Below are positions 1-11,680 of a DNA stretch of 64,000 nt, piece by piece (the first letter of the stretch is position 1; every line of letters begins with the position of its first letter). This DNA is from an uncultured Lachnospiraceae bacterium (lineage in GTDB: Bacteria; Bacillota; Clostridia; Lachnospirales; Lachnospiraceae): assembly GCA_946557105.1 (NCBI GenBank), contig CAMNSZ010000006.1:119400-183399 (forward strand), given 5' to 3'. The translations under genes and the position numbers were made by a program. A model generated the notes under the pieces. That model was not told the DNA's origin. It did not search any database and saw only the letters and a list, made by a program, of their open reading frames with translations.

Positions 1-963
1 GAGTTTAATGCGGACGGCTGCAGTTCCATGAATGAGGACAGGGAGTTGAACATAGCTCTGAAGCTGACGAAGGCGTATAAGGATTTGGAGAAGAAGTACG
101 AGCTACATTCCTTTGAGTTGTTTGATTCGTGGGCGGAAGCGTTTTTGGAGATTTACCGAAGCGGCGGCTATGATAAGGAGTATCCCAATGTGGCAATCGT
201 GGATTTTTTGGAGCTTGGGTGCTCTATGGAGGAATTCGGGCAGTTTGCCGAGAGCTTCAGGAGAGCGGGGATGCGGGCGCAGGTGTGTGAGATAAGGCAG
301 CTGACCTTTGACGGGGAACATCTCTATGCGCCGGATGGTATGGTGATCGACGCAATATATCGCAGGGCTGTAACCTCGGATATTATGAAGCACAGGGAAG
401 AGATTACGGCCTTTATGGACGCCGTTAGGGCCAATCGAGTATGCCTGATCGGAGATTTTTGCACCCAGATTATTCATGATAAGACGCTTTTTTATCTACT
501 GAATCACCGGCGAACCCATGCGTTTTTGACGGAGAAGGAAAAAGGGTTTTTGGCGGAGCATATTCCCTTCACCGCAGAGCTCACAGACGAAAGGATTGCA
601 GGTAGCGATGTTTTAGAGAAACGAGAGGGCTGGATTATTAAACCCAAGGATTCCTACGGTGCAAGGGGGATTTATGCGGGGGTAAATTTCAGGCAAGAGG
701 AGTGGGAGAAGGTGGTTGAGGAGCATAAAAATGCCGACTATATCATGCAGGAATTTGTTATGCCGTACCGTTCTTGGAACATCGACTTTCGTAAAGAAAC
801 TCCTGTTTTTAAGAAATATAGCAATCTTACGGGTATGTTTTTGTATAACGGAAAGTTTGCAGGATTTTATTCCAGACAGGCGGATCACGAGATAATTTCA
901 AGCGACTATGACGAGAATGACGTGGCGTCCGTGTGGGCGGAGGAGGTATTTGGCGCCAAATGA
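1..963 (+). CDS. ATP-grasp protein, 3' part (glutathionylspermidine-synthase-like fold)
   Basis: The reading frame is open to the first base of the window, so the gene starts upstream and only its C-terminal part is seen. The first in-window residues, EFNADGCSSMNEDREL, resemble the conserved 'EfN.DG..gMNEDRE' segment of circularly permuted ATP-grasp ligases of the glutathionylspermidine synthase type, which argues that the ATG at 28 is internal. Further on, GWIIKPKDSYGARGIYAG fits an ATP-grasp lysine and glycine-rich loop, and SWNIDFRKETP lies near the C-terminus. These enzymes join a carboxylate to an amine through an acyl phosphate. The substrate cannot be told, and clostridial homologues are mostly uncharacterised. 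No partner gene is visible because the upstream side is cut off. Confidence 0.6.
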   Translation, partial: EFNADGCSSMNEDRELNIALKLTKAYKDLEKKYELHSFELFDSWAEAFLEIYRSGGYDKEYPNVAIVDFLELGCSMEEFGQFAESFRRAGMRAQVCEIRQLTFDGEHLYAPDGMVIDAIYRRAVTSDIMKHREEITAFMDAVRANRVCLIGDFCTQIIHDKTLFYLLNHRRTHAFLTEKEKGFLAEHIPFTAELTDERIAGSDVLEKREGWIIKPKDSYGARGIYAGVNFRQEEWEKVVEEHKNADYIMQEFVMPYRSWNIDFRKETPVFKKYSNLTGMFLYNGKFAGFYSRQADHEIISSDYDENDVASVWAEEVFGAK

Positions 964-1130
964 TTTAAGGGTAAAGTAAGAATGCGTTAAAGGCGGATGA
1001 TTCGTGCCGACTTATATGTCGGCGCACTAGTGTAATGAGATGCTCCGCGTTTAAAGCGCTTAGGCCTATGGCAGGTTTTTATTGTATTTCCCACCTGAAA
1101 TTGGTAAAATAATTATAAAAGGTATTGTAA

Positions 1131-3488
<2,358 letters not shown>

Positions 3489-3653
3489 TTTTTTCCTATT
3501 GCCGAGGGCGTAGGTGCGGATCTTTTTGTAGAGAATTCCAAGGAGAGATTTCCGGATAAGTACTATTTTGGAATAAGTAACACATTAAAGGGGGCTATTA
3601 TCATATTGATAGGCCCCTTTTTGTTGGAGGTTATTCCCCGCGCGGCGGATTGA
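3489..3653 (+). pseudogene. In-frame coding-like fragment after the esterase stop
   Basis: After the esterase stop codon the same frame stays open for 54 codons to a TGA. It reads like ordinary protein (IAEGVGADLFVENSKERF, then YYFGISNTLK). It has no start codon with a ribosome site, and a terminator hairpin lies inside it. It may be a decayed gene tail or chance; no family is recognised. Confidence 0.25.
3587..3620. terminator. Hairpin terminator after the esterase gene
   Basis: Arms 3587-3598 (AAAGGGGGCTAT) and 3609-3620 (ATAGGCCCCTTT) pair with one mismatch around a 10-base loop, and a run of five T follows on the plus strand. Confidence 0.75.
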
Positions 3654-3669
3654 TTGGCTGCGCGGGGAA
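3634..3669. terminator. Strong GC hairpin downstream of the GH51 gene
   Basis: A perfect 10-bp stem, TTCCCCGCGC / GCGCGGGGAA, encloses 16 bases. It lies just past the stop of the minus-strand arabinofuranosidase. There is no clear U-tract, so it may act as a transcript end stabiliser or bidirectional barrier. Confidence 0.5.
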
Positions 3670-3711
3670 TGAAAGCTTTCCTATCCATATGGGAGGGATT
3701 AACGGAAATTT

Positions 3712-5316
3712 TTATTTTTCACATTTAAAACAGAAGAGATTCCATGAAAGCGGCTTGAGTGAGGCGTTCAATATGCCGTCCGTGCAGGAGGATAAGGTGT
3801 TTTCCTTAGGACATATAAGGTCTGGCATCTCATAGCTGTTTTTGGCTTCAAAATTTTCACTGTACAGCTCTAAATGCTTTTCAAATTTATAATCCTTAAA
3901 GGCGGAAATGTTGACGTCCAGAGAATATTCCGTATCGGGATTCTTGTTGATGGCAAAAATATTAAGAGTGCCGTTTCCCTCATCCCATGCGCTTGCGGAG
4001 TCAATCCAGTTGATACCCTCTTTGTCGGGATACTCCGAGGTGTCATTAATGGCGTAGCCGGGAATATCAAAGGTTTCGCATTCCACTGCGGTCTGTAGGG
4101 AAATGCCTTTGGCATATTGCATAAGCTGCGTGAGAACGTAGTGGGAAGCCGATTTCCATACGTGGTCGTGGTTGGAAGCGCAAAGAGCGCTCAGGCCGCT
4201 GGTCATGCAGCCTATTTTGACCCGGTCTGCGTGATGTAAAAAGGCAAGCTGCGTGGAAGCTAACGTCAGGGCATGGAGCATATCTCCGCCGGGGAATTCG
4301 CGTTCCTTCATGTTGTCCGGATCATGCAGCACGTATTTTCTGGTGGGGTCAAAGCGGTAATGCGCCGCCGCCATATTGTGGGGGCCGTAGCCCGGATGAA
4401 GCTGAGCGTTGGGAATTGCCATAGTTCCGTATTCGTCAAAGGATATCATAATCTTTTTTGGGGAGCGCATTTTGGCCTGAACCAAATCGCACATGGCTAT
4501 TTCCGTTTTGATAAAGTCTTCATAAAAGACGGAGCCGCCTAATAATGCCTTAAAATCGCCGGGAGGGGCTATGTGATAATGGTGTAGGGATATGTAATCC
4601 ACTGTCTCGTAGCACTGGGTGAGAACATCCTCCTCCCACTGAGGATAATGTGCCATAAAGGGTGCGGAGGAAGCGCAAACCACTGTTTCGATGGTTTCAT
4701 CCACCCATTTCATTGCCTTGGACGCTTCATTGCAGGTGATGCCGTAGCCCGTGGGATTCTTATCCCATGAGCCCAGCTGCCATGGACCGTCCATCTCATT
4801 TCCCAGATACCATGTCTTTACGCCGTAAGGCTTTTCGTGACCGTATTTGCGGCGGAGGTCCGACCACCAGCTGCCGCCCTCATGGTTGGTATATTCTACG
4901 ATATCGATGGCGTCGCGGATGCTGCCCGTGCCCAGATTTACGGTGTACATAGGCTCGGCGCCCACTTTCTGTGCCCATTGCAGATATTCGTCGTGACCTA
5001 CGTCGTTTGTTATGTACTGATGCCATGCCATATCCAGATGGGTTTTCCGATTTTCCTTAGGACCAATGGAATCCTTCCAATCCCAGCAGGATACAAAGTT
5101 GCCTCCGGGCAGCCGGACCGCCGTAATATCCGCGTCTCGTAAGCCTTTGATAAAGTCCTGACGAAAGCCCTGCTCATCTGCGGTGGGATGCTTGGGGTTG
5201 TACATTGTTCCGTTTACCATGGTACCGATAGGCTCCAAAAAGGTACTAAAAAGCCTTGGGGAAATTTCTCCGATGGAAAATGAAGGGTGTACGGTTATTT
5301 TTGCTTTTTGCGCCAT
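3712..5316 (-). CDS. abfA: Alpha-L-arabinofuranosidase, GH51
   Basis: A 534-residue enzyme that removes terminal alpha-L-arabinofuranosyl groups from arabinan or arabinoxylan oligosaccharides with retention. GH51 landmarks are clear: RLPGGNF near residue 95, the acid/base glutamate in YLGNEMDGPWQ near residue 172, and the nucleophile glutamate in SFDEYGTM near residue 295, all on a TIM barrel followed by a C-terminal beta domain. The length is normal for the family. No signal peptide is present, so it is an intracellular enzyme handling imported oligosaccharides. It converges on the tandem esterase, and the two activities would work together on ferulated or acetylated arabinosyl side chains (inference). 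Start ATG is preceded by GGAGG-like bases (GGAGGATAAC on the coding strand). Confidence 0.93.
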   Translation of the reverse strand: MAQKAKITVHPSFSIGEISPRLFSTFLEPIGTMVNGTMYNPKHPTADEQGFRQDFIKGLRDADITAVRLPGGNFVSCWDWKDSIGPKENRKTHLDMAWHQYITNDVGHDEYLQWAQKVGAEPMYTVNLGTGSIRDAIDIVEYTNHEGGSWWSDLRRKYGHEKPYGVKTWYLGNEMDGPWQLGSWDKNPTGYGITCNEASKAMKWVDETIETVVCASSAPFMAHYPQWEEDVLTQCYETVDYISLHHYHIAPPGDFKALLGGSVFYEDFIKTEIAMCDLVQAKMRSPKKIMISFDEYGTMAIPNAQLHPGYGPHNMAAAHYRFDPTRKYVLHDPDNMKEREFPGGDMLHALTLASTQLAFLHHADRVKIGCMTSGLSALCASNHDHVWKSASHYVLTQLMQYAKGISLQTAVECETFDIPGYAINDTSEYPDKEGINWIDSASAWDEGNGTLNIFAINKNPDTEYSLDVNISAFKDYKFEKHLELYSENFEAKNSYEMPDLICPKENTLSSCTDGILNASLKPLSWNLFCFKCEK

Positions 5317-5646
5317 ATTGTTATCCTCCGTTCTAAAATTTCGCCTCTCAATCCTCTATTTCACATCGATTGTGCCACTATGCAGAAAAGCGGAGATTGA
5401 GCCTTTTTATTAATAAAATTCTAGCATACAAAAAGTTATTTGCCAACGAAAGTTTTTTGTAATGAATTTATAATTGCCTTACGGCTGGAGAATTTTGTTG
5501 GAGGAAGCAGCTAAGCTGACGGGAAAGGATATTAAGGGATGCGTCCGGTCGTCAAGCGCTCTGCAGGAGCTGACGAGCGGATTGGAAGAATAGGAAGCAA
5601 TAAAGCAGGAAGACGAGAAGAGTGCTTCCTGCTTTATTGTAAGCGT
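5317..5646. other. Intergenic region with a coding-like fragment
   Basis: The upstream part holds the promoter region of the minus-strand GH51 gene, AT-rich and without a clear consensus. Bases 5498-5593 on the plus strand read as a 31-residue protein tail ending in TAG (LLEEAAKLTGKDIKGC, then SSSALQELTSGLEE) with no start codon or ribosome site. It looks like the end of a lost gene. A long hairpin follows at 5598-5639. Confidence 0.35.
5598..5639. terminator. Perfect 15-bp hairpin between convergent units
   Basis: Arms CAATAAAGCAGGAAG (5598-5612) and CTTCCTGCTTTATTG (5625-5639) pair perfectly around a 12-base loop. It ends the coding-like fragment on the plus strand and the dehydrogenase gene on the minus strand. 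Confidence 0.65.
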
Positions 5647-6714
5647 TTATAAATGAAAAATCCGGCGCAAGGTCTCGTCGGTAGTAAGCAGCTTTTTGGC
5701 AAGCTCTCGATACCTTTCCTCGTGCAGATAAGTGTGGCGGAAGGGCTTGACGGAGGGGGCAAGGTCGATTGCTTTCGCATAGTCCGCGACATTCAGGTTC
5801 AGGGTTTCCACATAATCAAAAAATCCGGTGTCCGTCAAAACGGTGTGGACGCGTTTATATCTGTGATCGTGCACCAGACTCATCAGATAGGTGGCAACGC
5901 CAACCTGTACCCCGTGAAGCTGCGGGGTATCCAGTATTTTATCGAGGGCGTGGGAAATCAGATGCTCGCTGCCGCTGGTGGGGGTGCTGCTTCCCGCTAT
6001 TTCGTTGGCAATGCCGCTCATGGCAAGAGAATCCAAAAGCTCCTTTAAAAAGAGGTTGTCCTTAATGTGGGAGTAGGGCGTCCGCACAAAGCTGTTGACC
6101 GCCTTTTTTGCTATCATCATAGCGAAATCATTTACGGTGGTATAGCCGTGGTCCTCCTCAAACTGCCAGTCATAAAGGGCGGTGATTTTGGAAATCATAT
6201 CGCCGATTCCCGAGTACAGGAAGCGGTCGGGGGCGCTTTTGATAACCTCAGTGTCCACGATAATGCCGTAGGCAATTTTGGCGGGAACCGAGCAGCGTCT
6301 TGCGTTTATCAGAAGAGACGCGCTGGCGCTGGAAAAGCCGTCGCTTGAGGAGGAGGTGGGAACGCTGATAAATGGCAGCTTCTGTAAAAAACCGACATAT
6401 TTTGCCGCGTCAATCACCTTTCCTCCCCCCAGACCGATAACGGCTTGCGTTTTATTGGGTAGATTAAATGCAAGATTTGTGATATCATCTAATTGAACGG
6501 AATCTATTTCCCGGTATTCCAATACCTCAACGTCTGCGTTCTGCAGAGATTCCATAACGGTGCTGCCGAACATATCGATTAGTCCGTTGCCGAAATAGAT
6601 AACTGTCTTTTGTATATTGTTTTCCCGTAAATAGGTTCCTATTTTGCCGAGGGCGCCGCCTTCCACCTTTAGAAATGCGGGTATGGCAATGTAATTGCGT
6701 TGCTTGTCGTTCAT
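5647..6714 (-). CDS. sn-Glycerol-1-phosphate dehydrogenase-like enzyme (EgsA/AraM family)
   Basis: A 355-residue iron/zinc-dependent alcohol dehydrogenase-like protein. The NAD(P) site GLGGGKVIDAAKY lies near residue 95, followed by PTSSSSDGFSSASASL, which is typical of the G1P-dehydrogenase branch rather than glycerol dehydrogenase. Metal ligands are expected at GIGDMISK (Asp) and the later histidines of GSEHLISHALD and LHGVQVG. The family reduces dihydroxyacetone phosphate to sn-glycerol-1-phosphate. In Bacillus, AraM feeds an ether-type lipid route and sits in the arabinose operon, which is worth noting beside a GH51 gene. Substrate assignment here is by motif only; a related polyol dehydrogenase cannot be excluded. 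Confidence 0.75.
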   Translation of the reverse strand: MNDKQRNYIAIPAFLKVEGGALGKIGTYLRENNIQKTVIYFGNGLIDMFGSTVMESLQNADVEVLEYREIDSVQLDDITNLAFNLPNKTQAVIGLGGGKVIDAAKYVGFLQKLPFISVPTSSSSDGFSSASASLLINARRCSVPAKIAYGIIVDTEVIKSAPDRFLYSGIGDMISKITALYDWQFEEDHGYTTVNDFAMMIAKKAVNSFVRTPYSHIKDNLFLKELLDSLAMSGIANEIAGSSTPTSGSEHLISHALDKILDTPQLHGVQVGVATYLMSLVHDHRYKRVHTVLTDTGFFDYVETLNLNVADYAKAIDLAPSVKPFRHTYLHEERYRELAKKLLTTDETLRRIFHL

Positions 6715-7000
6715 GGCTTGAAATACCTCCCGAATGGTTTCGTTTCAGATATCATAACATAGCGGCAATTATTTTTCCAGTAAGCGCACAATAAAAGCAA
6801 AGACGGCCCCCTTGATAAGGGCAAAAAATATCCATCAGTGAAGGCGCAGGCGGATGTCGGCGAAGAGACAAGTCGGTCTTCGGTTAAAGCATATGCTGCC
6901 GTAGTGGAGAAGGTGGAGCTTTAAGAGCGGACGAGGAAGTAAAAAATCATTTTGGCGCCGACGCCCAAGCATGCGGGTAGTTGGCAGAATGGAGGTCATT

Positions 7001-8038
7001 ATGAGCGAAGAAGTGACAAGCGTTGGCTTTGATGCTATTGCAGACAGGATGCAGGCGCTGTATCCCCAGCAGCAGGAGTTTCATTACGGTACGCTTTTGC
7101 CGTATTCCTTGGGAGGAAAGGACCCGCTGGACGGTTTGGGCGTATGGAAAAGCGAAAAGGGGATGCCTCACTGGCATTATGTGACTTACGGATTTTCGGA
7201 GCTGTATGAAAAGGAAAGCGACGACCCTGATGTGAGCGGATATGGCTTTGAGCTGACGTTCAGGCTGCGCAGGGGAGAGGAGGAGACGCCGCCGGCGTGG
7301 CCTATGAATCTGCTGCAGAATCTGGCAAGGTATGTATTTTCCACGGGAAATGTGTTTGGAAACGGGCATCATATGAGCTGTAACGGGCCGGTGGCATTGG
7401 AAACGGGAACGCTTCTTACTGCGTTGGGCTTTTGTATTGACCCCGAGCTTGGAGAGATGGACACTCCCAACGGTCATGTTACCTTTTTGCAGGCGGTGGC
7501 GATTACAAATGATGAGATAGAAGCGCATATGTGCTGGAGCGGTGAAAAATTCTTAGGGCTGTTATTTCAGAAGATACCCTTTGGAATAACGGATTTGGAG
7601 CGTCACTCCCTCATGGGGCAAAAAGAATTTTACGATGCATGGAAGGCAGGAGTGGACAAGGACGGTTCGTCTACAGGCTTTCTCTATATGGACGAGGTGG
7701 GCGCCAGCTTAAAAGACGGCAGGGGAAGGCTGCGTCTTGGAGCAGGGCATACGCATATACTCGCCACGATGCTGAGCGCCCGTGTGGGAAAAGGACGTAA
7801 GCTATATTTGCAGGGTCCGGACATGGGAATAGGCTTTGAACCGGGAGAGGCAGGGCGGTTTGGATTGGAAAACGATTTTGCTGTGGCGGTGTTGGACGAT
7901 GGGGCGCTCAAAGAACTGTGTAGTGTTTTACAGCCCCATGCGGGAGTTTATCCGCTGGGAACAATACCCCTGACAGTGGAGCTGGTGCCTACCCGGATTA
8001 AGGACCAGAATGATAAGGTTCTAAAGGTAATAGAATAG
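7001..8038 (+). CDS. Suppressor-of-fused (SUFU) domain protein
   Basis: The start is the ATG at 7001, ten bases after GGAGG at 6991, giving 345 residues. The N-terminal half carries the SUFU-domain signature: an HYGTLLPYSLGGKDPLDG start, HWHYVTYGFSELYEK, the GYGFELTFRL strand, and a PPAWPMNLLQNLARYVF helix. In animals SUFU binds Gli factors. Bacterial versions are common in Firmicutes and are often thought to be immunity or polymorphic-toxin-associated proteins, but no toxin gene is visible here. The C-terminal third has no recognised domain. No signal peptide or membrane segment is seen. The membrane DUF gene follows 100 bases downstream and may be in the same unit. Confidence 0.8.
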   Translation: MSEEVTSVGFDAIADRMQALYPQQQEFHYGTLLPYSLGGKDPLDGLGVWKSEKGMPHWHYVTYGFSELYEKESDDPDVSGYGFELTFRLRRGEEETPPAWPMNLLQNLARYVFSTGNVFGNGHHMSCNGPVALETGTLLTALGFCIDPELGEMDTPNGHVTFLQAVAITNDEIEAHMCWSGEKFLGLLFQKIPFGITDLERHSLMGQKEFYDAWKAGVDKDGSSTGFLYMDEVGASLKDGRGRLRLGAGHTHILATMLSARVGKGRKLYLQGPDMGIGFEPGEAGRFGLENDFAVAVLDDGALKELCSVLQPHAGVYPLGTIPLTVELVPTRIKDQNDKVLKVIE

Positions 8039-8138
8039 TCTGTTTCGGTTATATTGCAGAGCTGAAAATATTCCGGCGTGGCAGAGGACGCAGGGCGGGG
8101 AAATCACCAAGCTTGCGCCGCCAAACGAAAGCGGTGGA

Positions 8139-9281
8139 ATGGAGAATAGTATATTTATGGATGGTTTGTTATACATAGGTATTGTTTATGTTATGATAAT
8201 TTTGCCTGTCTTTTTGGTTGTTATGGATATCATAAATTATACGAAGAAAAAGGCACGCCCTGTTTTTGAATTGATTGCGTTCATTACGGGAGGCGTCTAT
8301 ATGGCTCTTGCATATTGGGTATGGGATTTACCCGGATATGAGGAAGCCCTGAATATCTACGGGTTTGAAAATGTGCATGAGCCTTTTGGCAGCAGGCATC
8401 TATTGACTTTGCTTATGTTTGCGCTGGCGGGCTTTGTCTGTTATTTTATACGGAAATTTGTGAAGAAAAAGCTGCCTCCTTTGGCGGAGGTCTTTCTGCT
8501 TGGCGGTATGTATGCCGGAGTGGTTGTGTGTGCCGCGGTAATCATACAATTAGCGTTGGGAGCAAAGCCGCAGGGCTTGAGCATGAGTGAATACGACTGG
8601 ATGAGCGCCTTAAGTCTATGCAGCGTTCCCTTTATATTTATCGTTCATGTGACGGAGCTGATGGTCAGGCTTGTGAAGGAGAAGGCGAAAGAGCAGGAGG
8701 AGAGGGAATATAAGAATCCGGTTTTACGGGGCATAAACCGTATTTTTCTTAAGGGAGCAAATATATTTTATGCCGCTTTGCCTGTCATGCTGCCGGTCAT
8801 GGCGTTGCTTATCATGATTTTGTGTCTGTTCGGGCAGCAGCCGGACAGTATTATCAAGGCGTTTACGGAGACAAGCGATTGGGCGTTGTCTCAGGAGATT
8901 GCCCCGCCTCCGGTGGAGTACGATGTCCATTATCTGTGTACCGTGTCGCTGAGAGGGCATAAAGGACTGGTGCGCCCTATCCGGTACGGAATCCGCCGTG
9001 GGCGGCGGATTGTGGTGAACCGCCAGCTTTGCATAGCCAATGCGTTTGAACAGCTTATTATGGAGAGAACGCCCACTCTGCATAGGAAAATCCGCAGTTT
9101 TTATGACACCTATGGTTATCCCGTTTCAAAGCATATAAGGAGCGCGTGGGCGGCGGATGTTGTTTATGTAATAATGAAGCCGTTGGAGTGGTTTTTTTTG
9201 ATAATACTGTATCTGTTTGACGAAAAGCCGGAAAACAGAATTGCAAGCCAGTATTTACCTGCGGAAATAAAAATTATGTAG
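8139..9281 (+). CDS. Multi-pass membrane protein, DUF6688-like
   Basis: The 380-residue protein has hydrophobic segments near residues 8-30, 45-62, 85-102, 118-140, 160-178, 218-240 and 348-365. Between the last two is a conserved-looking soluble stretch (CTVSLRGHKGLVRPIRYG, then VVNRQLCIANAFEQLI) that I associate with DUF6688, a family of unknown function in Firmicutes; this assignment is from memory. A basic, charged loop (KEKAKEQEEREYK) precedes the sixth segment. Starts at 8139 or 8157 are both possible. It follows the SUFU-domain gene in the same direction, but no functional link is established. Confidence 0.55.
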   Translation: MENSIFMDGLLYIGIVYVMIILPVFLVVMDIINYTKKKARPVFELIAFITGGVYMALAYWVWDLPGYEEALNIYGFENVHEPFGSRHLLTLLMFALAGFVCYFIRKFVKKKLPPLAEVFLLGGMYAGVVVCAAVIIQLALGAKPQGLSMSEYDWMSALSLCSVPFIFIVHVTELMVRLVKEKAKEQEEREYKNPVLRGINRIFLKGANIFYAALPVMLPVMALLIMILCLFGQQPDSIIKAFTETSDWALSQEIAPPPVEYDVHYLCTVSLRGHKGLVRPIRYGIRRGRRIVVNRQLCIANAFEQLIMERTPTLHRKIRSFYDTYGYPVSKHIRSAWAADVVYVIMKPLEWFFLIILYLFDEKPENRIASQYLPAEIKIM

Positions 9282-9443
9282 TTGGCGGTCAAGCAATTTG
9301 CGAAGGGTGTAGCGGAGCTTGGATACGATACGCAAAGCGTTGTTTCAGTGGGCAGAGTTCATGAAACGGAATGGATTTTATACGGAAAGGGAATAATTTG
9401 CAGGGGAGACGTTATACTAATGTACTGCAATCTTTTTACTTGA
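9282..9443 (+). other. Possible 53-codon ORF directly after the DUF6688-like stop
   Basis: Immediately after the TAG at 9279-9281 a frame opens with TTG and runs 53 codons to TGA (AVKQFAKGVAELGYDTQS, then ETEWILYGKGIICRGDVI). Composition is protein-like, but the TTG has no separate ribosome site. It may be a remnant or a C-terminal extension cut off by a stop. The family is not recognised. Confidence 0.3.
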
Positions 9444-9468
9444 CTTTTCATCAGGAATATCCTATGAT
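9440..9468 (+). promoter_or_regulatory. Sigma-A promoter of the aspS T-box leader
   Basis: TTGACT (9440-9445) and TATGAT (9463-9468) are separated by 17 bases, which places transcription start near 9475, just before the T-box leader. Confidence 0.7.
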
Positions 9469-9474
9469 TAGAAA

Positions 9475-9751
9475 CATAGCAGACAGGAAAATGCAGGGAA
9501 GGAGACTCTTCTCAGGGAAGCAACAGGAATACGGCGCCACCGACTGAGAGCGTCGTTTGTGGAAGCGATAAAGGGAACACTCCGGAGCAGGCTGTTTGAA
9601 CCGCACGTCACAGTGCGCTAGGGCAGCACGTTGCACGCGTTAAGTGTAAGAGAGGATGAGCCGTGTAAGGGGCTTATCAATGCGGGTGGTACCGCGGGTA
9701 AACGATTATCCGTCCCGGAATACAGGAAAGGCTGTGTTCCGGGATTTTTTT
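9475..9751 (+). promoter_or_regulatory. T-box riboswitch controlling aspS-gatCAB
   Basis: The conserved T-box sequence GCGGGTGGTACCGCGG lies at 9682-9697. It is followed by an intrinsic terminator (arms 9713-9725 and 9732-9744, then seven T at 9745-9751). Uncharged tRNA binding to the leader favours the antiterminator. The downstream genes make aspartyl-tRNA and amidate it, so tRNA-Asp or tRNA-Asn is expected as ligand. GAC triplets occur at 9504-9506 and 9542-9544, but the specifier loop was not folded and is not assigned. Confidence 0.93.
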
Positions 9752-9917
9752 GCGCTTCACGCAGGAAAATCAAGACCACCCAAGACCGTGGCAGACGGGA
9801 AAGCCGCCGGCAGCAGGGAGCCCAATGGGGGAGAGCCGCCCGTAGGAAATCGGAGGCGGGAAAGCCGCCAGTAAAGCTTAAACAGTAAATTTTATATTGT
9901 AGAAATGGAGAAACAAC
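9752..9917 (+). other. Spacer between T-box terminator and aspS
   Basis: A G-rich spacer with two copies of CGGGAAAGCCGCC (around 9798 and 9857). No gene is supported. The aspS ribosome site (GGAGAAACAAC) closes it. Confidence 0.4.
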
Positions 9918-11654
9918 ATGTACAGAGACATGACTATGAACCAAATCGGAGAACAGCATATCGGACAGACGCTTAAGGTTGCGGGCTGGGTGGAAAATAT
10001 CCGCGACCACGGAGGAGTGTCCTTTATTGATTTGCGCGATATGTACGGAGTGCTTCAGGTAGTAATCCGCAAGACCGAGCTTTTAAAGGGCATTACCAAG
10101 GAAATGTGTCTTTCTATCGAAGGACCTGTGGAAAAGAGAGACGAGGAGACCTACAATCCTAAGATTCCCACCGGTACCATTGAACTGGAGGCTTTAAACA
10201 TCGAAGTGCTGGGCAGGGTGTATCACCAGCTTCCCTTTGAAATCCAGACCTCCAAGGAAATCAGGGAGGATGTGCGTCTGAAATATCGTTATCTGGATTT
10301 GAGGAATAATAAGGTTCGCGACAATATTATTTTCCGCTCGCAGGTTATCGGCTTTTTACGCCAGAAGATGAATGAAATGGGCTTTTTAGAGATTCAGACC
10401 CCTATTCTGTGCGCTTCTTCTCCCGAGGGGGCAAGGGATTATATTGTGCCCTCCAGAAAATATAAGGGAAAATTTTATGCGCTGCCTCAGGCGCCCCAGC
10501 AGTATAAACAGCTTCTGATGGTGTCCGGCTTTGACAAATATTTTCAGATAGCCCCTTGTTTTAGAGACGAAGACGCAAGGGCGGACCGTTCTCCGGGAGA
10601 GTTCTATCAGCTGGATTTCGAGATGAGCTTCGCCACGCAGGAGGAGGTATTTAAGGCGGGCGAGGAGGTTCTATCCGCCGCCTTTGAAAAATTTGCGCCC
10701 GAGGGCTATCAGGTAACGCAGGCGCCCTATCCCGTTATCAGCTACAGGCAGGCAATGCTTGAGTTTGGTACGGATAAGCCGGATTTGCGAAATCCTCTGC
10801 GTATCATAGACGTGACGGAGTTTTTCCAGAAATGTACCTTTAAGCCCTTTGTGGGAAAGACGGTCAGGGCAATCAAGGTTCATGCCGAGATGTCGAAGGG
10901 CTTCCATGAAAAGCTCCTTGGCTTTGCAACCTCTCTGGGCATGGGAGGCTTGGGCTATCTTGAGGTAATGGAGGACAATTCCTATAAGGGTCCTATCGAT
11001 AAATTTATCCCGCAGGAGTATAAGGGAGAGCTGATGGAGCTTGCCCGTCTGAGCGTGGGAGATACCTTATTCTTTATTGCGGATAAGGAGGAGCGCGCCA
11101 ACTACTACGCAGGGCAGCTGCGCGTCGAGCTGGGAAATAAGCTTGAGCTTTGCGAGAAAAATGCGTACCGCTTCTGCTATGTGAACGATTTCCCCATGTT
11201 TGAGCTGGATGAGGAGACAAAGCAGATTGGCTTTACACATAATCCCTTTTCCATGCCGCAGGGCGGCTTAGAGGCGCTGGAGAACGAGAATCCGCTTGAC
11301 ATTCTTGCTTATCAATATGATATTGTCTGCAACGGTGTGGAGCTTTCCTCCGGGGCGGTGAGAAACCATGATTTGGAGATTATGAAGAAGGCGTTTGCCA
11401 TTGCGGGCTATGACGAGGAAACCTTAAAAAATAAATTCGGAGCGCTGTATCAGGCATTTCAGTTTGGGGCGCCCCCTCATGCGGGTATGGCTCCCGGTGT
11501 GGACAGAATGATTATGCTGCTTCGCAATGAGGAGAATATCAGGGAGGTTATTGCCTTCCCTATGAGCGGTTCCGCTCAGGATTTGATGTGCGGCGCCCCG
11601 GGGGATGTGACCGAGCAGCAGCTTAGAGAGGTTCATATCAAGGTACGGGATTGA
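9918..11654 (+). CDS. aspS: Aspartate-tRNA ligase
   Basis: A 578-residue bacterial-type class II synthetase that charges tRNA with aspartate. It has an N-terminal OB-fold anticodon domain (about 1-110), motif 2 in [20 protein letters not shown] near residue 215, a GAD insertion domain (about 310-410), and motif 3 in [13 protein letters not shown] near residue 520. It is the first gene of a T-box-controlled operon with gatCAB. That arrangement suggests the enzyme also mischarges tRNA-Asn with Asp for later amidation (non-discriminating AspRS), an inference from operon context and not readable from one motif. Spacing to gatC is 26 bases. Confidence 0.97.
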   Translation: MYRDMTMNQIGEQHIGQTLKVAGWVENIRDHGGVSFIDLRDMYGVLQVVIRKTELLKGITKEMCLSIEGPVEKRDEETYNPKIPTGTIELEALNIEVLGRVYHQLPFEIQTSKEIREDVRLKYRYLDLRNNKVRDNIIFRSQVIGFLRQKMNEMGFLEIQTPILCASSPEGARDYIVPSRKYKGKFYALPQAPQQYKQLLMVSGFDKYFQIAPCFRDEDARADRSPGEFYQLDFEMSFATQEEVFKAGEEVLSAAFEKFAPEGYQVTQAPYPVISYRQAMLEFGTDKPDLRNPLRIIDVTEFFQKCTFKPFVGKTVRAIKVHAEMSKGFHEKLLGFATSLGMGGLGYLEVMEDNSYKGPIDKFIPQEYKGELMELARLSVGDTLFFIADKEERANYYAGQLRVELGNKLELCEKNAYRFCYVNDFPMFELDEETKQIGFTHNPFSMPQGGLEALENENPLDILAYQYDIVCNGVELSSGAVRNHDLEIMKKAFAIAGYDEETLKNKFGALYQAFQFGAPPHAGMAPGVDRMIMLLRNEENIREVIAFPMSGSAQDLMCGAPGDVTEQQLREVHIKVRD

Positions 11655-11680
11655 TTTTAGTATCGACATGGAGGATTAAT

